Positions 22,889 to 34,259 of a DNA stretch of 64,000 nucleotides are shown piece by piece. Under the pieces are notes generated by a model. That model searched no databases. It saw nothing but the letters and a program-made list of their open reading frames with translations, and was not told the DNA's origin. Source of the stretch: Alnus glutinosa (taxonomy: Eukaryota > Streptophyta > Magnoliopsida > Fagales > Betulaceae); assembly GCF_958979055.1 (NCBI RefSeq), contig NC_084897.1, positions 26,333,628-26,397,627 of the forward strand. The letters are read 5' to 3'. The position numbers and the translations under genes are program-made. How positions within the stretch are numbered: position 1 is the first letter of the stretch; each line of letters opens with the position of its first letter.

Positions 22889-25800
22889 ATGGCAAGCTCC
22901 TCTCTCTCTGTGTTCTATTTCATTGTTATTTGATTGACAACCATTTGTGATATCATATGCGGTTTTGATTGTTGTTACAGGCCGATTCTCCTCGCAAAAG
23001 GTAAACCCTAAAATCTTACCCGATTTTGCGTTATCATAAACGGTACACTAGGGATTTTCGGATTCGTCATATTGGGTTTTCTTGTTCCTTGTTATGAATT
23101 TAAGAACTTGAATTACTCACGGGGAAACCCTAGATACATGTGTGTCTAGTCTCATAGGGATTAGCTTATGGGAGATTTTGGGAACACTTATGCTGTGTTT
23201 GGAATTTCGGAGCTCTGATAAACTGTTGCTCGGTTAACTTGCATTAAATCCAAACCTTTATGCCATTTTTCTGAAAATAGTCCTAGATGCTTAGCAAGGA
23301 AACAATCCAATTGTGAAATTTTAGTTTTGTACACAGGGTTGCTAGTTCCGCACCACCATCCAAGTTTTGGTGGTTTAGTTTTCAGGAATGGAAAATGTTT
23401 GTGGTCATGGTGTACTGGCAACGTAATCTGGTTTTGTGTGCATATGACATATAATATCTATCGGCATTTAAGAGATGTAACTCTAATAACAAAGATATGT
23501 TGTGCCGGACCACCAATTAGTTGAGAAATGATTCGTGGAGCCATCCCCTATGACTTGGGAATTAGGGTTTAGTTGATTTGAGTTGAGTATATAAGTTTGC
23601 ACTACTTTGCGACCTGTGGAAGGAACCGTCTAGTAATCTTGAGCTTTATGACACAGATGTTTTGAAATTTTCAATGAACTCTCTAATATTTGCACTTCTA
23701 AGTTGTATTTTCAATCTTTCATTTCTTAGTGTAATTTTTAAATGTAGATTTGATGTTGGAAGGTGATATAATTCAGAGACCACTTATAATATTTAGTCTT
23801 TTATTACTCTTTTCTACAAGCTTGGGTAAAAGATATGGGAAAATGCACAATGTGGAGTTGAAGCGTTATGATATGGAGGAGGCTTTGTCCAAGCTTTTTG
23901 GAAATTAAACATGGGAATAACTAAATATAGATAACACGAGAGGTTTGTAGGGCATATAGGATGCATGATCTTATGAAGATTGGCATCATGGATATAAGTA
24001 CATCTCTCTTTTCCAACTAGCTTATTTTTTCCTTTCAAAAAAAAAAAACAAGCTTATCTTTTTTAACTTCAAATGCATTATTAAGTTATAAATTATTTTC
24101 ATGATTTTGATTTTATATGGACTAATACACCAGGTATTCACGGTCCCCTTCCCCTATTAGAGCTCAGTCCAGGTCCCGATCTAGATCTAGACCTAGATCC
24201 AGATCCAGGTCTTGGTCTAGACCTAGGTCTAGGTCCAGATCTAGATCCTGGTCCAGGCCAAGGCCCAGATCCCAGTCCAGAGGTCGTGGCAGGTTTGTTT
24301 TCACTCCAGCTATGCTCTCATTATTATGTCGGGCTTGTAAAAATAACATTTTTATGTAGCCTCTCTCATGTCTGACTTTGATACTTGTGTCTGTGTCCGT
24401 TGTTCATGGTTGGCTGGTGTTTCTGGTTTAGGTCAAGATCCAGAAGTCATGGCAGGTAGGTTCTAATATTTGTTTATATATTTTATTTTTTATTTTATTA
24501 GTATTTCTGGTCTAATATGACTCTTATTTTGAGTCTTTCTTCCATGTCAAATCCTGATACTTATGCTTGCTTTCTTTATATGGAATGCTAATGTTTTTAA
24601 GATGCTGGTCTAATCTTTTGAAAACGTGGCAGGTCTGAGGTTGTAAACCCTGGGGATACCCTTTATGTAACTGGTCTCTCCCAAAGGGTCACAGAGAGGG
24701 ACCTTGAAGAGCACTTCTCTAAGGAGGGAAAGGTTGGTTTCTTATTTGTAGTCAAAAGTTGATGGCAGTTACCCCTTAATTTTTATCTTCTACTGTAAAT
24801 ATTCCTGGTTAATTGATGGAAGTTCTCTAATTCTATTTTCTGCATCTGCTTGTTATAGTACAAAACTTGAACATAATGTAATTTTTCATCTAGTCTATGC
24901 TTACTTTTTCCTCCCCAACTTTCAGGTAGCTTCCTGTTTCCTTGTGGTGGAGCCTCGTACGCGTATCTCACGTGGTTTTGCTTTTGTTACGATGGAAAAT
25001 TCTGAGGATGCCAACCGTTGTGTTAAATATCTCAACCAATCAGTTCTCGAAGGTCGTTATATAACTGTAGAAAAGGTAATGTGATTGTTCCTTAAGTGGT
25101 AAAAAAACTGGCAAATTTGATTAGTTTTCTTTCTTCTTGACTTGGAGGTTTTCTGGTTATATTCAGAACACCTTGCGTCAGCTATGTTGGCAGCAATCAA
25201 TCATTCAAAGATGATGAGTTCATCCATATCAACTTTAGTGAAACAGCTTATCAAATGCGTCTGATCAACTTAACATAGCTACTATATTGTCCAACAACTA
25301 TACAACCTCAGCATTCACTTTCAACTCTCAACTAATCAACGGACATTATCAACCACTTTCTAATCAGGCTTTTATGGTATCTCATACCTGACATTCATTT
25401 CATGGAGACTAGTGATGTATACCTGGATGTCCTGTGCTTTCTTTGGTAGCCAGTTCTCTGAATGAAGGTTTTTATTTTTAAAATGAAAAAAGAAACTATT
25501 TTTAAAGGCTACAATATGTAAAAATGATGTCTCATGGTTTTAAGTCCTATTTTATGTGATGCGTGATTTGTTGAAGTTTAATTTGTTTTGCATCATGGAA
25601 CTTCAAAGAATTGAGGTGATCTATTTATCTTTCAGTCACGGAGGAAACGAGCGAGAACTCCTACACCAGGGCACTATCTTGGGCTGAAAAATACCAGAGA
25701 CTATGGTAAGTTTAATAAGTATCTATTGTAAACATGGATTTATTCTCATAAAGCTGAATGTACTTATTTAGTGGTTTTAGAGGCATCTTAACAAATATTC

Positions 25801-26060
25801 ACTACAATTTGATTGTTGCATTGGTGAAAGGCCCTCGTGGCGGTGACCGTGGCGGTGACCGTGGTGGTGACCGTGGTAGGTATCGTGGACGTGAGGACTA
25901 TGGGTATCGTAGATCTCCTAGGCGCTCACCATATCGAGGGGGTCGTGATTATTCTCCCAGACACTCACCACCCCATGGTGGAAGAACAAGAAGGGACAGG
26001 TCCAGGTCGGTTCCTTATTCTCCTAGCCCGGAAAGGAAATATGCTCGTGGTTCTAGGTGA
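22889..26060 (+). CDS. SR45A: Tra2-like serine/arginine-rich splicing factor (SR45a type)
   Basis: Predicted nuclear splicing regulator of 251 residues. Exons: 22889-22891 (ATG only), 22981-23000, 24134-24292, 24432-24455, 24633-24732, 24926-25075, 25636-25705, 25831-26060; the frame is kept throughout. The N-terminal RS region (residues 2 to about 68) reads MADSPRKRYSRSPSP, then S/R/W/P repeats. An RRM follows at about 72-150, with RNP2 LYVTGL and RNP1 RGFAFVTM. Next comes the Tra2-like linker RKRARTPTPGHYLG, then a Gly/Arg/Asp stretch (RGGDRGGDRGGDRG) and a second RS tail. RS-RRM-RS architecture defines Tra2-like proteins. Exon 1 is inferred: the ATG is followed by a GC donor. The alternative weak GT donor at 22910 would give MASSSLSADSP instead. 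Identity is sure; the extreme N-terminus is less so. Confidence 0.9.
22892..22980 (+). other. Candidate GC-AG intron directly after the start codon
   Basis: 89-nt intron, donor gcaagc immediately after ATG, acceptor ttgttacag. Retention would end translation after 14 residues at the tga at 22931-22933. A weak GT donor at 22910 is an in-frame alternative. Confidence 0.6.
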
Positions 26061-28394
26061 TGCTTTTAGGTTTTGGCATCCTCTGTGGAGGGGAGACTTT
26101 GAATTTTGTGAAACAGTTATGGTATTGTAATGATCTTTGGTTTGCACTGAACGTAGGCAGATGCTCATGTTTGGTTGGAAGGCAATGTGGTGTTTTCCTT
26201 GTTTTGTAGTCACTGCCTCTCAAATGGTAGGTTTGTTGTTTTTGATTGATGACTTGGTATGTATTAACCTAAACCTTTTTGGGTATTAAGATCAATGGAC
26301 TTTTTTGGGTGTTAACAGTAGATTCAGCCTCAAGTGTCCTTTTAGCTTGTGTTCCCAAATTGTAGGCAAAGCATGTCTCACCTCACCACACTTCATTTCA
26401 TTTTTACTCTTCCAATTATGTCGTCATTGCAGCAGCATGTGATGTGGGGATAAAGATTTTTGGCAATTTTTTTTTATTTTTTATTTGTATGAATATTCCC
26501 AGCAATTTTGTTGCCCAAATAATTGCTTGTGATTTGGGCAGTAAATGTATGAGAGAGAGAGTTAATATATGGATTACTTGCCCACCCAAATTTTGGGTTG
26601 TTCACCTGCTTGTTTGGGCCGGTGGGCAATCCGGGCAGCAAACAACAATCCGGATCCGTTCTGTGGACCATGTATACTCGTTTCAAGAAGGGATGGAAAT
26701 GGTGGGGAAGTGTGCAAAACATGTTTAGTGACTACTGACTGCCTTAAGAACAATCCACAAGTTTATGAAGAACCTAACTGGGGGAGAGATTGGTAAAAGT
26801 TACTTGGCCGCAAGATAGAGATTGCTTATATTTATATTGCTGCATGAGAAATGCTAGATTTACAAACACTTGGACAAACGTAAGTGTACAAGCTGATATG
26901 GAGAGGCAATATTTTCAAAAGAAAGGCGTTCATTTCACAAGGAGAAATGATTTTTCTTGTATTCTCATATTCTTGTGAAATGATTTTTCTTGTATTCTCA
27001 TATTCTCCCATTTTGAAAATTAATTATTGAACGAGGATGACTCATATATGGGTTTGTGTATGTCCTATAGATTCAATAGTTAATTTTCAAAATGTGTCCT
27101 ACAGATTCAATGGTTGTTATCAGGGCATTGCAGCTTTTATTATAGTTTCTTATAACTTGATGTGACAGTTTATATGGTACTTATCATGTCAACCATTAAA
27201 ATATGGGATGTCATGTGGTAGTTCACATGATAATTATCATGTTTGCAAATTGATATGACATTTTATGTGGCACTCACAAGATCAACCACTCAAACGTAGA
27301 CCGTCATGTGACAATTGTTTTTATAAAATGTAGATTGTCATGTGAGTTTTTAAGAGGATCGTAATAAAATTCGTAGTACCTTAAGCATTTTTCTTAAAAT
27401 AATTTTGGATCATGTAAGAGTGCAGTGTTGCTTAGACCTCGGCCTCCATATACTAAAGATACCTAAAACCAACTCATGGGGCAAGTTTGGTGCACAAGAT
27501 GATGATTATTTAGGAATAGGAATACACATTATCATGAATACAAGAAGCTGGAATGGGATGACCAATTCTATTAATTCGTTTGGTGACAACATAAGAATAA
27601 CTAAATTTCAACTAAATTTTTTAAAATACCATTGCTTATATATATTATATATATATATATATATAAAATAACACAATAATAGTACTTCTCTCCTCCTGAT
27701 TGGCATCACTCCCCCCCCCCCCCCCCTTCCAACCATCCAGCAGGGGTACTACCAAATCTTAGGCGACACATGGGGTGGTTGCAACTGCCCCAAACCTAAA
27801 GTTGTCCACTCAGGCGAGTTAGACAAACTCTTATATTCACTGCTTTTAGTATTCTTTGCAAAATTCTTCACAATCGGCCCAAATCGTTGATGGGCCTAGT
27901 TTTTGAAGGCAGACTCGTAAGAGTATTAGAAGCAGTTTCTCTAAATTTATTATCTTCCCTATATGTAGGGAAAAATTCTGAAAAATTATTTGAATCAAAT
28001 TTTCTTATTCCTTAAACTAAGAAAATAAGAAGGGAATTAAAAGTTGTACCATAGGGAAGTAAAAGTGGTTTCTTTAATATTGTTTTAATATAAAAAGAAA
28101 TTTATTTCCTGTCTTATTTTTCTAGTATTTATTTGAAATAATATTTAAATAATTTTTTCCTTAATATTTAATTTAAAAAAATATTTAAATGATATAAAGA
28201 AATGATAATAAATACTATTGTAGAGTTTATTTATACAGTAAAAAAGAAAAAGTTTAATATCTTAAATTTAGGAAAAGTCTACAAGAGTCCAAGCGAGAGC
28301 ACTCACCGGGCCTTAATCTCTGCGCTACAACGATAACCGAACAAAATCCAGAAAACAATCAAGTTTGGTCGATTCCTCTCCATTCCCACGCACC
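26061..28394. other. SR gene 3' UTR, intergenic DNA, EMB506 leader
   Basis: No further gene recognised. Holds a (ta)n run at about 27642-27666, a C15-17 run near 27711-27727 and AT-rich DNA. A CA/CT-rich leader (caatcaagtttggtc... to caccATG) directly precedes the next coding start. Confidence 0.4.
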
Positions 28395-31300
28395 ATGTCA
28401 CCCTCCTTGTCTCTTCTACTAAATCCCCCAACCCCTCCCAAACTCTTCCCTCTCTTCCCCACGAACCTACGACCTTGCCTTTCCTTCGCATCCCCCAAAT
28501 CCACGATAAAGTTCCGTACTAAACTCCACTACCATTCACTCTCTCTTCCCTCCCTCCAAAACGACGACGTCGAGGACATCGTCATCGGCGACTGCATCGT
28601 CTTCGAAGAAGGCGCATTCGAGGACCCCTACCTCCAACAAGACGTCGTTTTCGAGAGCCCCACTCCCGCTCCCAACCCAAAGGCAAACAAACACAAGCAC
28701 AAGAAACCCATCACGGAAATCGAGCCCGAGAACTTAATCCCGGACCAGTGGCACCAAATCCAGGCGGAGATCAACATCACCAAGAAAGAGCGGCGCAAGA
28801 TTGCTCAGCAATTGGAGTTCGGCAGCAAAGTGGAGAAGAAGAAGAAGGGGTACGAGCCCATTAGGAACGTGAACTTGAAGGAGTATTTGGAGTTAAAACA
28901 GGCCAAGTTGGCACAGGTGAAGCCGCTCGTGCTCGATAACCCGTCGCGGTTTCCGGTGAAGGAGGAGAAAGGAGGTGAAGTGAACGCGTCGAGTGAGCGA
29001 GTGGCGCCCAAGAACCCCAGGTGGGCGGTGTACGGTAGGGGCTTGGAGGACGTGACGGAGTTCTTCAATAGTGGGAATTACGAGCCTGGTGAAAATAAAG
29101 CCTCTGAAGGTACTAACTTTTCTTATGCTTTTTGTGAAAATAAAGCCTCTAAAAAAAAAAAGAGCCTCTGGAGGTAGATTTGCAAAACTAGTAGAATAAG
29201 ATATGGAGATTACTGCAGGAGTAGCTAATTTTATTGGGTTTTGAACTTAAGGCACCGTTTGGTATCAGATTGAAGTTAATAGTACCTTGTTGCCTGCTAT
29301 TTGTGCAAATTAATTTGTCTTTCAATTTCTTAGTTCATTGGTATGTAATTTCTTTTTCGGTGCACAACTTTCTTTTCATCTGGTTCTGTGGAAGAATTTC
29401 ACATGCACTGCTCTGTTGAGATTTTGACAGAGATAATTCTTTTTTTGATAAGTACACAGAGATAATTCTGATAGTCATTGTTCCCATCCATACTTATCTT
29501 TTACGCTTGAATGAATAGGCCGTCGTAAGTTGTTTACTAAGGAGGAAAAGCTTCTGCTGAATAGGAAGAAACCTGATGTGGCAGCTGCTACCTCTGTAAG
29601 TTTCACGTGGACCATGACCATTGGATTGTAATTGTGTTTCTTTTGATTTTCTTTTAACTTTCCTGGCGTTCTTGAATGGTTTTTGGTTTAAGAAACTAGT
29701 TTCTGATACTCACAGCCTTCCTGGATTTTGGGGTCCAAATGAATAGTTATCTCGGTTACAAAATTTCAAAAATTTGACGCCTGGAATGGCTTTCTCCACA
29801 CACTTCTCTAATTCCCTGATTAGTGACTCAATATTTGGTTCAATCCTTCTCAGGAAAAGTGGTTACCTTTGCATACTCTTGCTGCATCAGGAGAGTTCTA
29901 CCTCGTGGATGCTTTATTGAAGCATAATGTTGATATCAATGCTTCGGATACGGTATACAAAACAATCACTTGTGATATGGGGCAGAAAAGTGCTTGGAAG
30001 TTCTAATTGTTGCTTTTCTGCTCTTAATCTGGGCCTTGGAATTTTATTTCCTTTCCAGGATGGTTGGACTGCTCTTCACAAAGCAATAATTGGAAAAAAG
30101 CAGGCCATTACAAACTATCTTTTGAGAGAGTCAGCTAATCCATTTGTGCTCGAGAAAGTGAGTAGAAATTCATCTAGTAGTTCTTCTTTTTAGCTACATT
30201 TGTTAACAATTATATAATGATGCCAGTCCCAAATTCCTAGCAATGTCACATATTCAGTACTTAGATAATGTTATCTAAACATGTGAACAGGTGCCATCTT
30301 AAATTCGGTGAAGCATATTTGTGCATACTGGTTCTGGAAAAATATTTGAATCATTTTTTTTATAAATAATAAACCAATCTCATTAAAAGCGTAAGGCGCC
30401 CCTAACTACTTTACTAAAAAGAGCAAAACGAAAAAATAAAATAAAATTGAATCATTGATAGATTTATTTGCCTATAAGGCACTTTATTTGTTTAACTATT
30501 CAATTATATTTTTAATTATTAGCCTTTTGTCAACACATAAAGGAATCCCTGCTGTTATCATTGTTATCATTAGTGTTGACTTATCTCTATTTGAAAATTC
30601 TAGATGGTTTTGGTACTTTCTTGTGTCAGTACACATTGCTCTTACAGAACATAGAGCATTTGAATTTCCCCAAGGAGATCTTGGTCTCTGGTGATGTGGT
30701 CATGTTTCTTCCAATAATATGCATGCCTATATACAATCAACATATTTTATGTTGAATTGACATGATCTTCTTCTTCTTCTTCTTCTTGATGTTTGGTAAA
30801 AACAGGATGGGGCCACTTTGATGCACTATGCGGTCCGAACAGCTTCCAGTCAAGCAATTAAAATTCTTCTACTGTATAATGTTGATATAAATCATCAGGA
30901 CAATGTATGTTTAACAATTCCTCCTTGTTGCTTATGTGCATTTTCTCAATGTGTTCCGATCCTATTGTTGAGTTTGTTTGTTTGTTTGTTTGTTTGTTTT
31001 TTTTTTTTGTCTAATTCAGGATGGGTGGACACCATTACATCTTGCTGTTCAAGCCCGGAGAACAGATCTAGTGAGGCTTTTATTGATTAAAGGAGCTGAC
31101 AAGACATTGAAAAACAAGGTAAAGGGCATAAACCTCTGAATTCTGGTTCTGTTCGTAATTGCACTCATTCTCTTAAATCATGAAATAATTTCTAAATGTG
31201 AATGTTCATTTCTTGGAATAATTCTTGGTTGACAATACTTGAACGCGATGCACTTCATGAGCTAAAACCATCTAACAGGCTTTCAAAATACGTGCCATTG

Positions 31301-31628
31301 AGTTGGGCAGAGTATCCTATGTGCTTTTCATACTATATATCATAAGCATCACTTTTTGCTGTAATGAGTATCTCATTCGAATGTCGCTTAAAATTTTTCC
31401 TTCTGTTTTCCATCATGGTTGATCTGAAATTAGTGTTTGAAAGTTACAATTTGTGCTTATGTACGTGCCAAGAGTTCCCTACTTCCCTTCATGTTTTTTG
31501 ATCAATTGCACCACTCATCTTTGTCTCAGGATGGTTTAACCCCACTTGACGTGTGCCTTTATTTGGGTCAAGACACAAAGACTTATGAGCTAATTAAGCT
31601 GTTGAAGCAGCTTCCTAAGCTAGGGTGA
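28395..31628 (+). CDS. EMB506: EMB506-type chloroplast ankyrin-repeat protein
   Basis: Plastid protein needed in Arabidopsis for embryo and chloroplast development, where it pairs with AKRP. Seven exons: 28395-29109, 29519-29595, 29854-29952, 30059-30157, 30806-30904, 31020-31118, 31530-31628; total 428 residues. The Ser/Pro/Leu-rich N-terminus with few acidic residues looks like a transit peptide. An acidic stretch follows ([13 protein letters not shown]), then a conserved pre-ankyrin block ([40 protein letters not shown]). Five ankyrin units fill residues 265-428, with [29 protein letters not shown] and DGLTPLDV at repeat starts. Start chosen at 28395 because it is the first real ATG (caccATG) and opens the transit peptide; the open frame continues upstream without an ATG. 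Longer N-terminus than I recall for Arabidopsis (about 315 residues). Exons 3-7 are each exactly 99 nt. Confidence 0.92.
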
Positions 31629-32191
31629 CTGCTCCAACAACCAACACAACCATCAATGATACAACTTCTCGAGATGGCTAGCGTTCCCAACGTCAGCTTT
31701 TTGGTTTCCTCATAAGCTACATGATCCTATAAAGAATTGGATTCTCATACTTCTTTTTGGGTCCGGACGGCGAAGGGCGGCACCAGCAAAAATGCAAATG
31801 AAAGGAGTGAGTTTGACACCCTGAACCTTGCAAAATTGGGACAAGGATCCTCTCCATTTCACTTGAAAGGTAGATGAGCCATTTCATCGTCAAGATTGAA
31901 TGTTGTATTTAATTGTGTAAACGATGTTACATCATTTAAATTTTTCGAATGATGTTTCAACGTATTTATCACGTGTCATCATCTACACCGTTAGATGTAA
32001 CAACATTAAATCCTAACCATGAATGATTCATCTCCATTTCAAGTCTTATTCCGCAAAACTGGTAAGCTGGTCAAATGTGATATTTTGTAATTATTAAACA
32101 AGCCGATGGTATATAATGTAATGATTATCTCTTTTTTTAGATGTTTCTTATGTGTACACTTGGGTGCGCTTTTTGGTTTTTCATGAACTTC

Positions 32192-32226
<35 letters not shown>

Positions 32227-33037
32227 AATGACAAGTTATGTGTTGAATTAAAAAAAAGGGGGGGGGGGGGGGGGGTGTTGAAAAATCTGTTCATACCCTA
32301 CTTCTATTGTTATTGGGCGATTTAAATTTGTTTATCAATGTATTAACATCCTTGAATTTTTTGATAGGAATGAATGATGAGTGAAAGTGGGATTATTTTT
32401 CTTTTTTGTAATTGTTTTATCAGCTGATTGGTTTATTGTAGAAAGCCCGTTCGATTGTTCCCCTAAAGATTTCAGTGCTGCACGTGGGTCACATACTGGA
32501 CTGGGAGTTCAAATTTCTCATTTGAATTCCATAAAAACCAGATTGGGCTCAAAATAATTGCAGGCTTCTGAAGTAGTCAAAGAAAGAACAATGTGTACTC
32601 GGTCCACTCCAACCAATGGAAAATAAAATAAATAGAAATGTCCTGTTATTAGGTTGCCTGAACCTGTTAGATGAGATTTGTTTTTTTATTATTAGGCTAC
32701 CCGAATTTCTTCCTCATTTAGAATCATTTTTAAAGTTGTTTAAACTAAATTATTTTCAAGTAGCATATTACTTCCTGACTTTAGAATAATTTTTTATTTT
32801 TTAAAGGATAAGATCGTGATTTTCAATAAATAATTAAATTCAACGCTTATTTAATTAAAAATGGTAGTGAGACAGTCTGTCTAAATAAAAATAATTCTTT
32901 TTAAAAAAAAATATTATATTCAAAGAGGGGGCATCGTATTATTCTTATAATCCTTGTAAATTAATGACTGCAAGCAAGTAGTAGCTGTTGAGTTTACATC
33001 AGTAATAACTTTAAGCTTAAGCTTAAGATAAGATAAG

Positions 33038-33079
<42 letters not shown>

Positions 33080-34259
33080 TCAAGCATTTCCATCAAATTA
33101 TTTATTTTAAAAAATAAATAAATAAAATTCCATCGAGTTGAGTATAATTGTTCGTGTGATAGCATTTATTATATAAAGAATATTAGTTAACCTGATTATT
33201 GAACTTTTTTAGCTGTTAAAATCTATTTCTTACATCAAGATCTCTCTTAGCCAGTTGGAATCAAATAATTAGTAGATCTGTTATGGAAAAAATTGGAAAA
33301 TCATCAGAATAATTTCAATAAATGATATTATAGACACTTTTCCTCTAAATTGAATTTTAAGAAGAAAAATGATAGATGTACAACGCATGTACAACAACTT
33401 CACAACATCCCTTCACATGGAGGTGAGCTCATACACTGGAGCCCACCCATGTAAGGGGGTGTTGTGAAGTTATTGTACCTGTGTAGTATAGGAATCAATT
33501 CTCTTTTAAGAATATTATGCACACACTTTATTAACAATGACTCTTAATTTTGTTGGGTTGTAGGTTGGCAAGCCCACGTGACCCATTTATCAACCTCAAT
33601 ATAGGGAATCAATTCTCAAACCACAATCGTGCTACGCGATCACTTGTCACCTGGGTCACTATTTACGATTTAATCGAGCGTCCTTAACTTTAAGGTAAAC
33701 TATGTCTCAATCAAGGTAAACGTAGGACAAATCACACATGAAAGATGAATCGTGGTCTAAAAATAAACAGAAAAAACAAATGTAAATAAGCTACTATAGA
33801 AATTAAAAGGTAACTCACACCCAAGTAAAAAAGTATTTTAGCCCTACTTCTAAAATCAATTTATTACTTCCATTCTGTAAATATTTTTTTTGATTTTAAG
33901 CATCGTTTGAGTTATTTCTCATCAGTATGCTTCGACGGTCCATATTCTTTTTCTTTTTTATACATACAAATGGACAGTGTTACACGTGAGAAAAACTGTT
34001 GTAATACATTTTAAACGCATATATCTTAACATAAAAACTTTGTCCATAAATTAATATTATCTACTGAAAATTTTATCCTAATATTATTATATCTAACTAT
34101 CTAAGGACATTTTATTATTCCGATCATCCTTGTAAATTAAGAAAAGCTATAGAATAAATCCGTCTCCTTATTCAACGATCTCTCCGCTTCTGTTTCCCCA
34201 TTGGTGCTTTTCAGATTCAGCTTAGCGCAGCCAGCCCTCTCGCTTCCGTAATATTAACG
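31629..34259. other. EMB506 3' UTR, intergenic DNA, BBD promoter
   Basis: No gene seen. Contains (TA)n at 32195-32222, an A8G18 run at 32250-32275, an A-run of about 35 at 33041-33076 after taagcttaagcttaagataagataagata, and the palindromic element copy C. The last 100 bp before 34260 are less AT-rich and CT-containing, a likely 5' UTR. Confidence 0.4.
33389..33478. mobile_element. Palindromic mini-element, copy C
   Basis: The left arm gtacaacaacttcacaac...ccttcacatggaggtgagctc pairs with the right arm gagcccacccatgtaaggggg...gttgtgaagttattgtac. Loop about 10 bp. Shares the cctcacatgaggtggg core with copy A. Confidence 0.65.

Noticed and set aside
24164..24349. Minus-strand open frame with alternating Leu/Asp
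   Set aside because: Antisense of the RS-repeat exon of the SR gene; an artefact of the agatct/tccagg repeats.
29245..29275. taaggcaccgtttggtatca in EMB506 intron 1, like a Tourist MITE end
   Set aside because: No matching inverted end or second TTA found in the intron; a lone motif is not enough.
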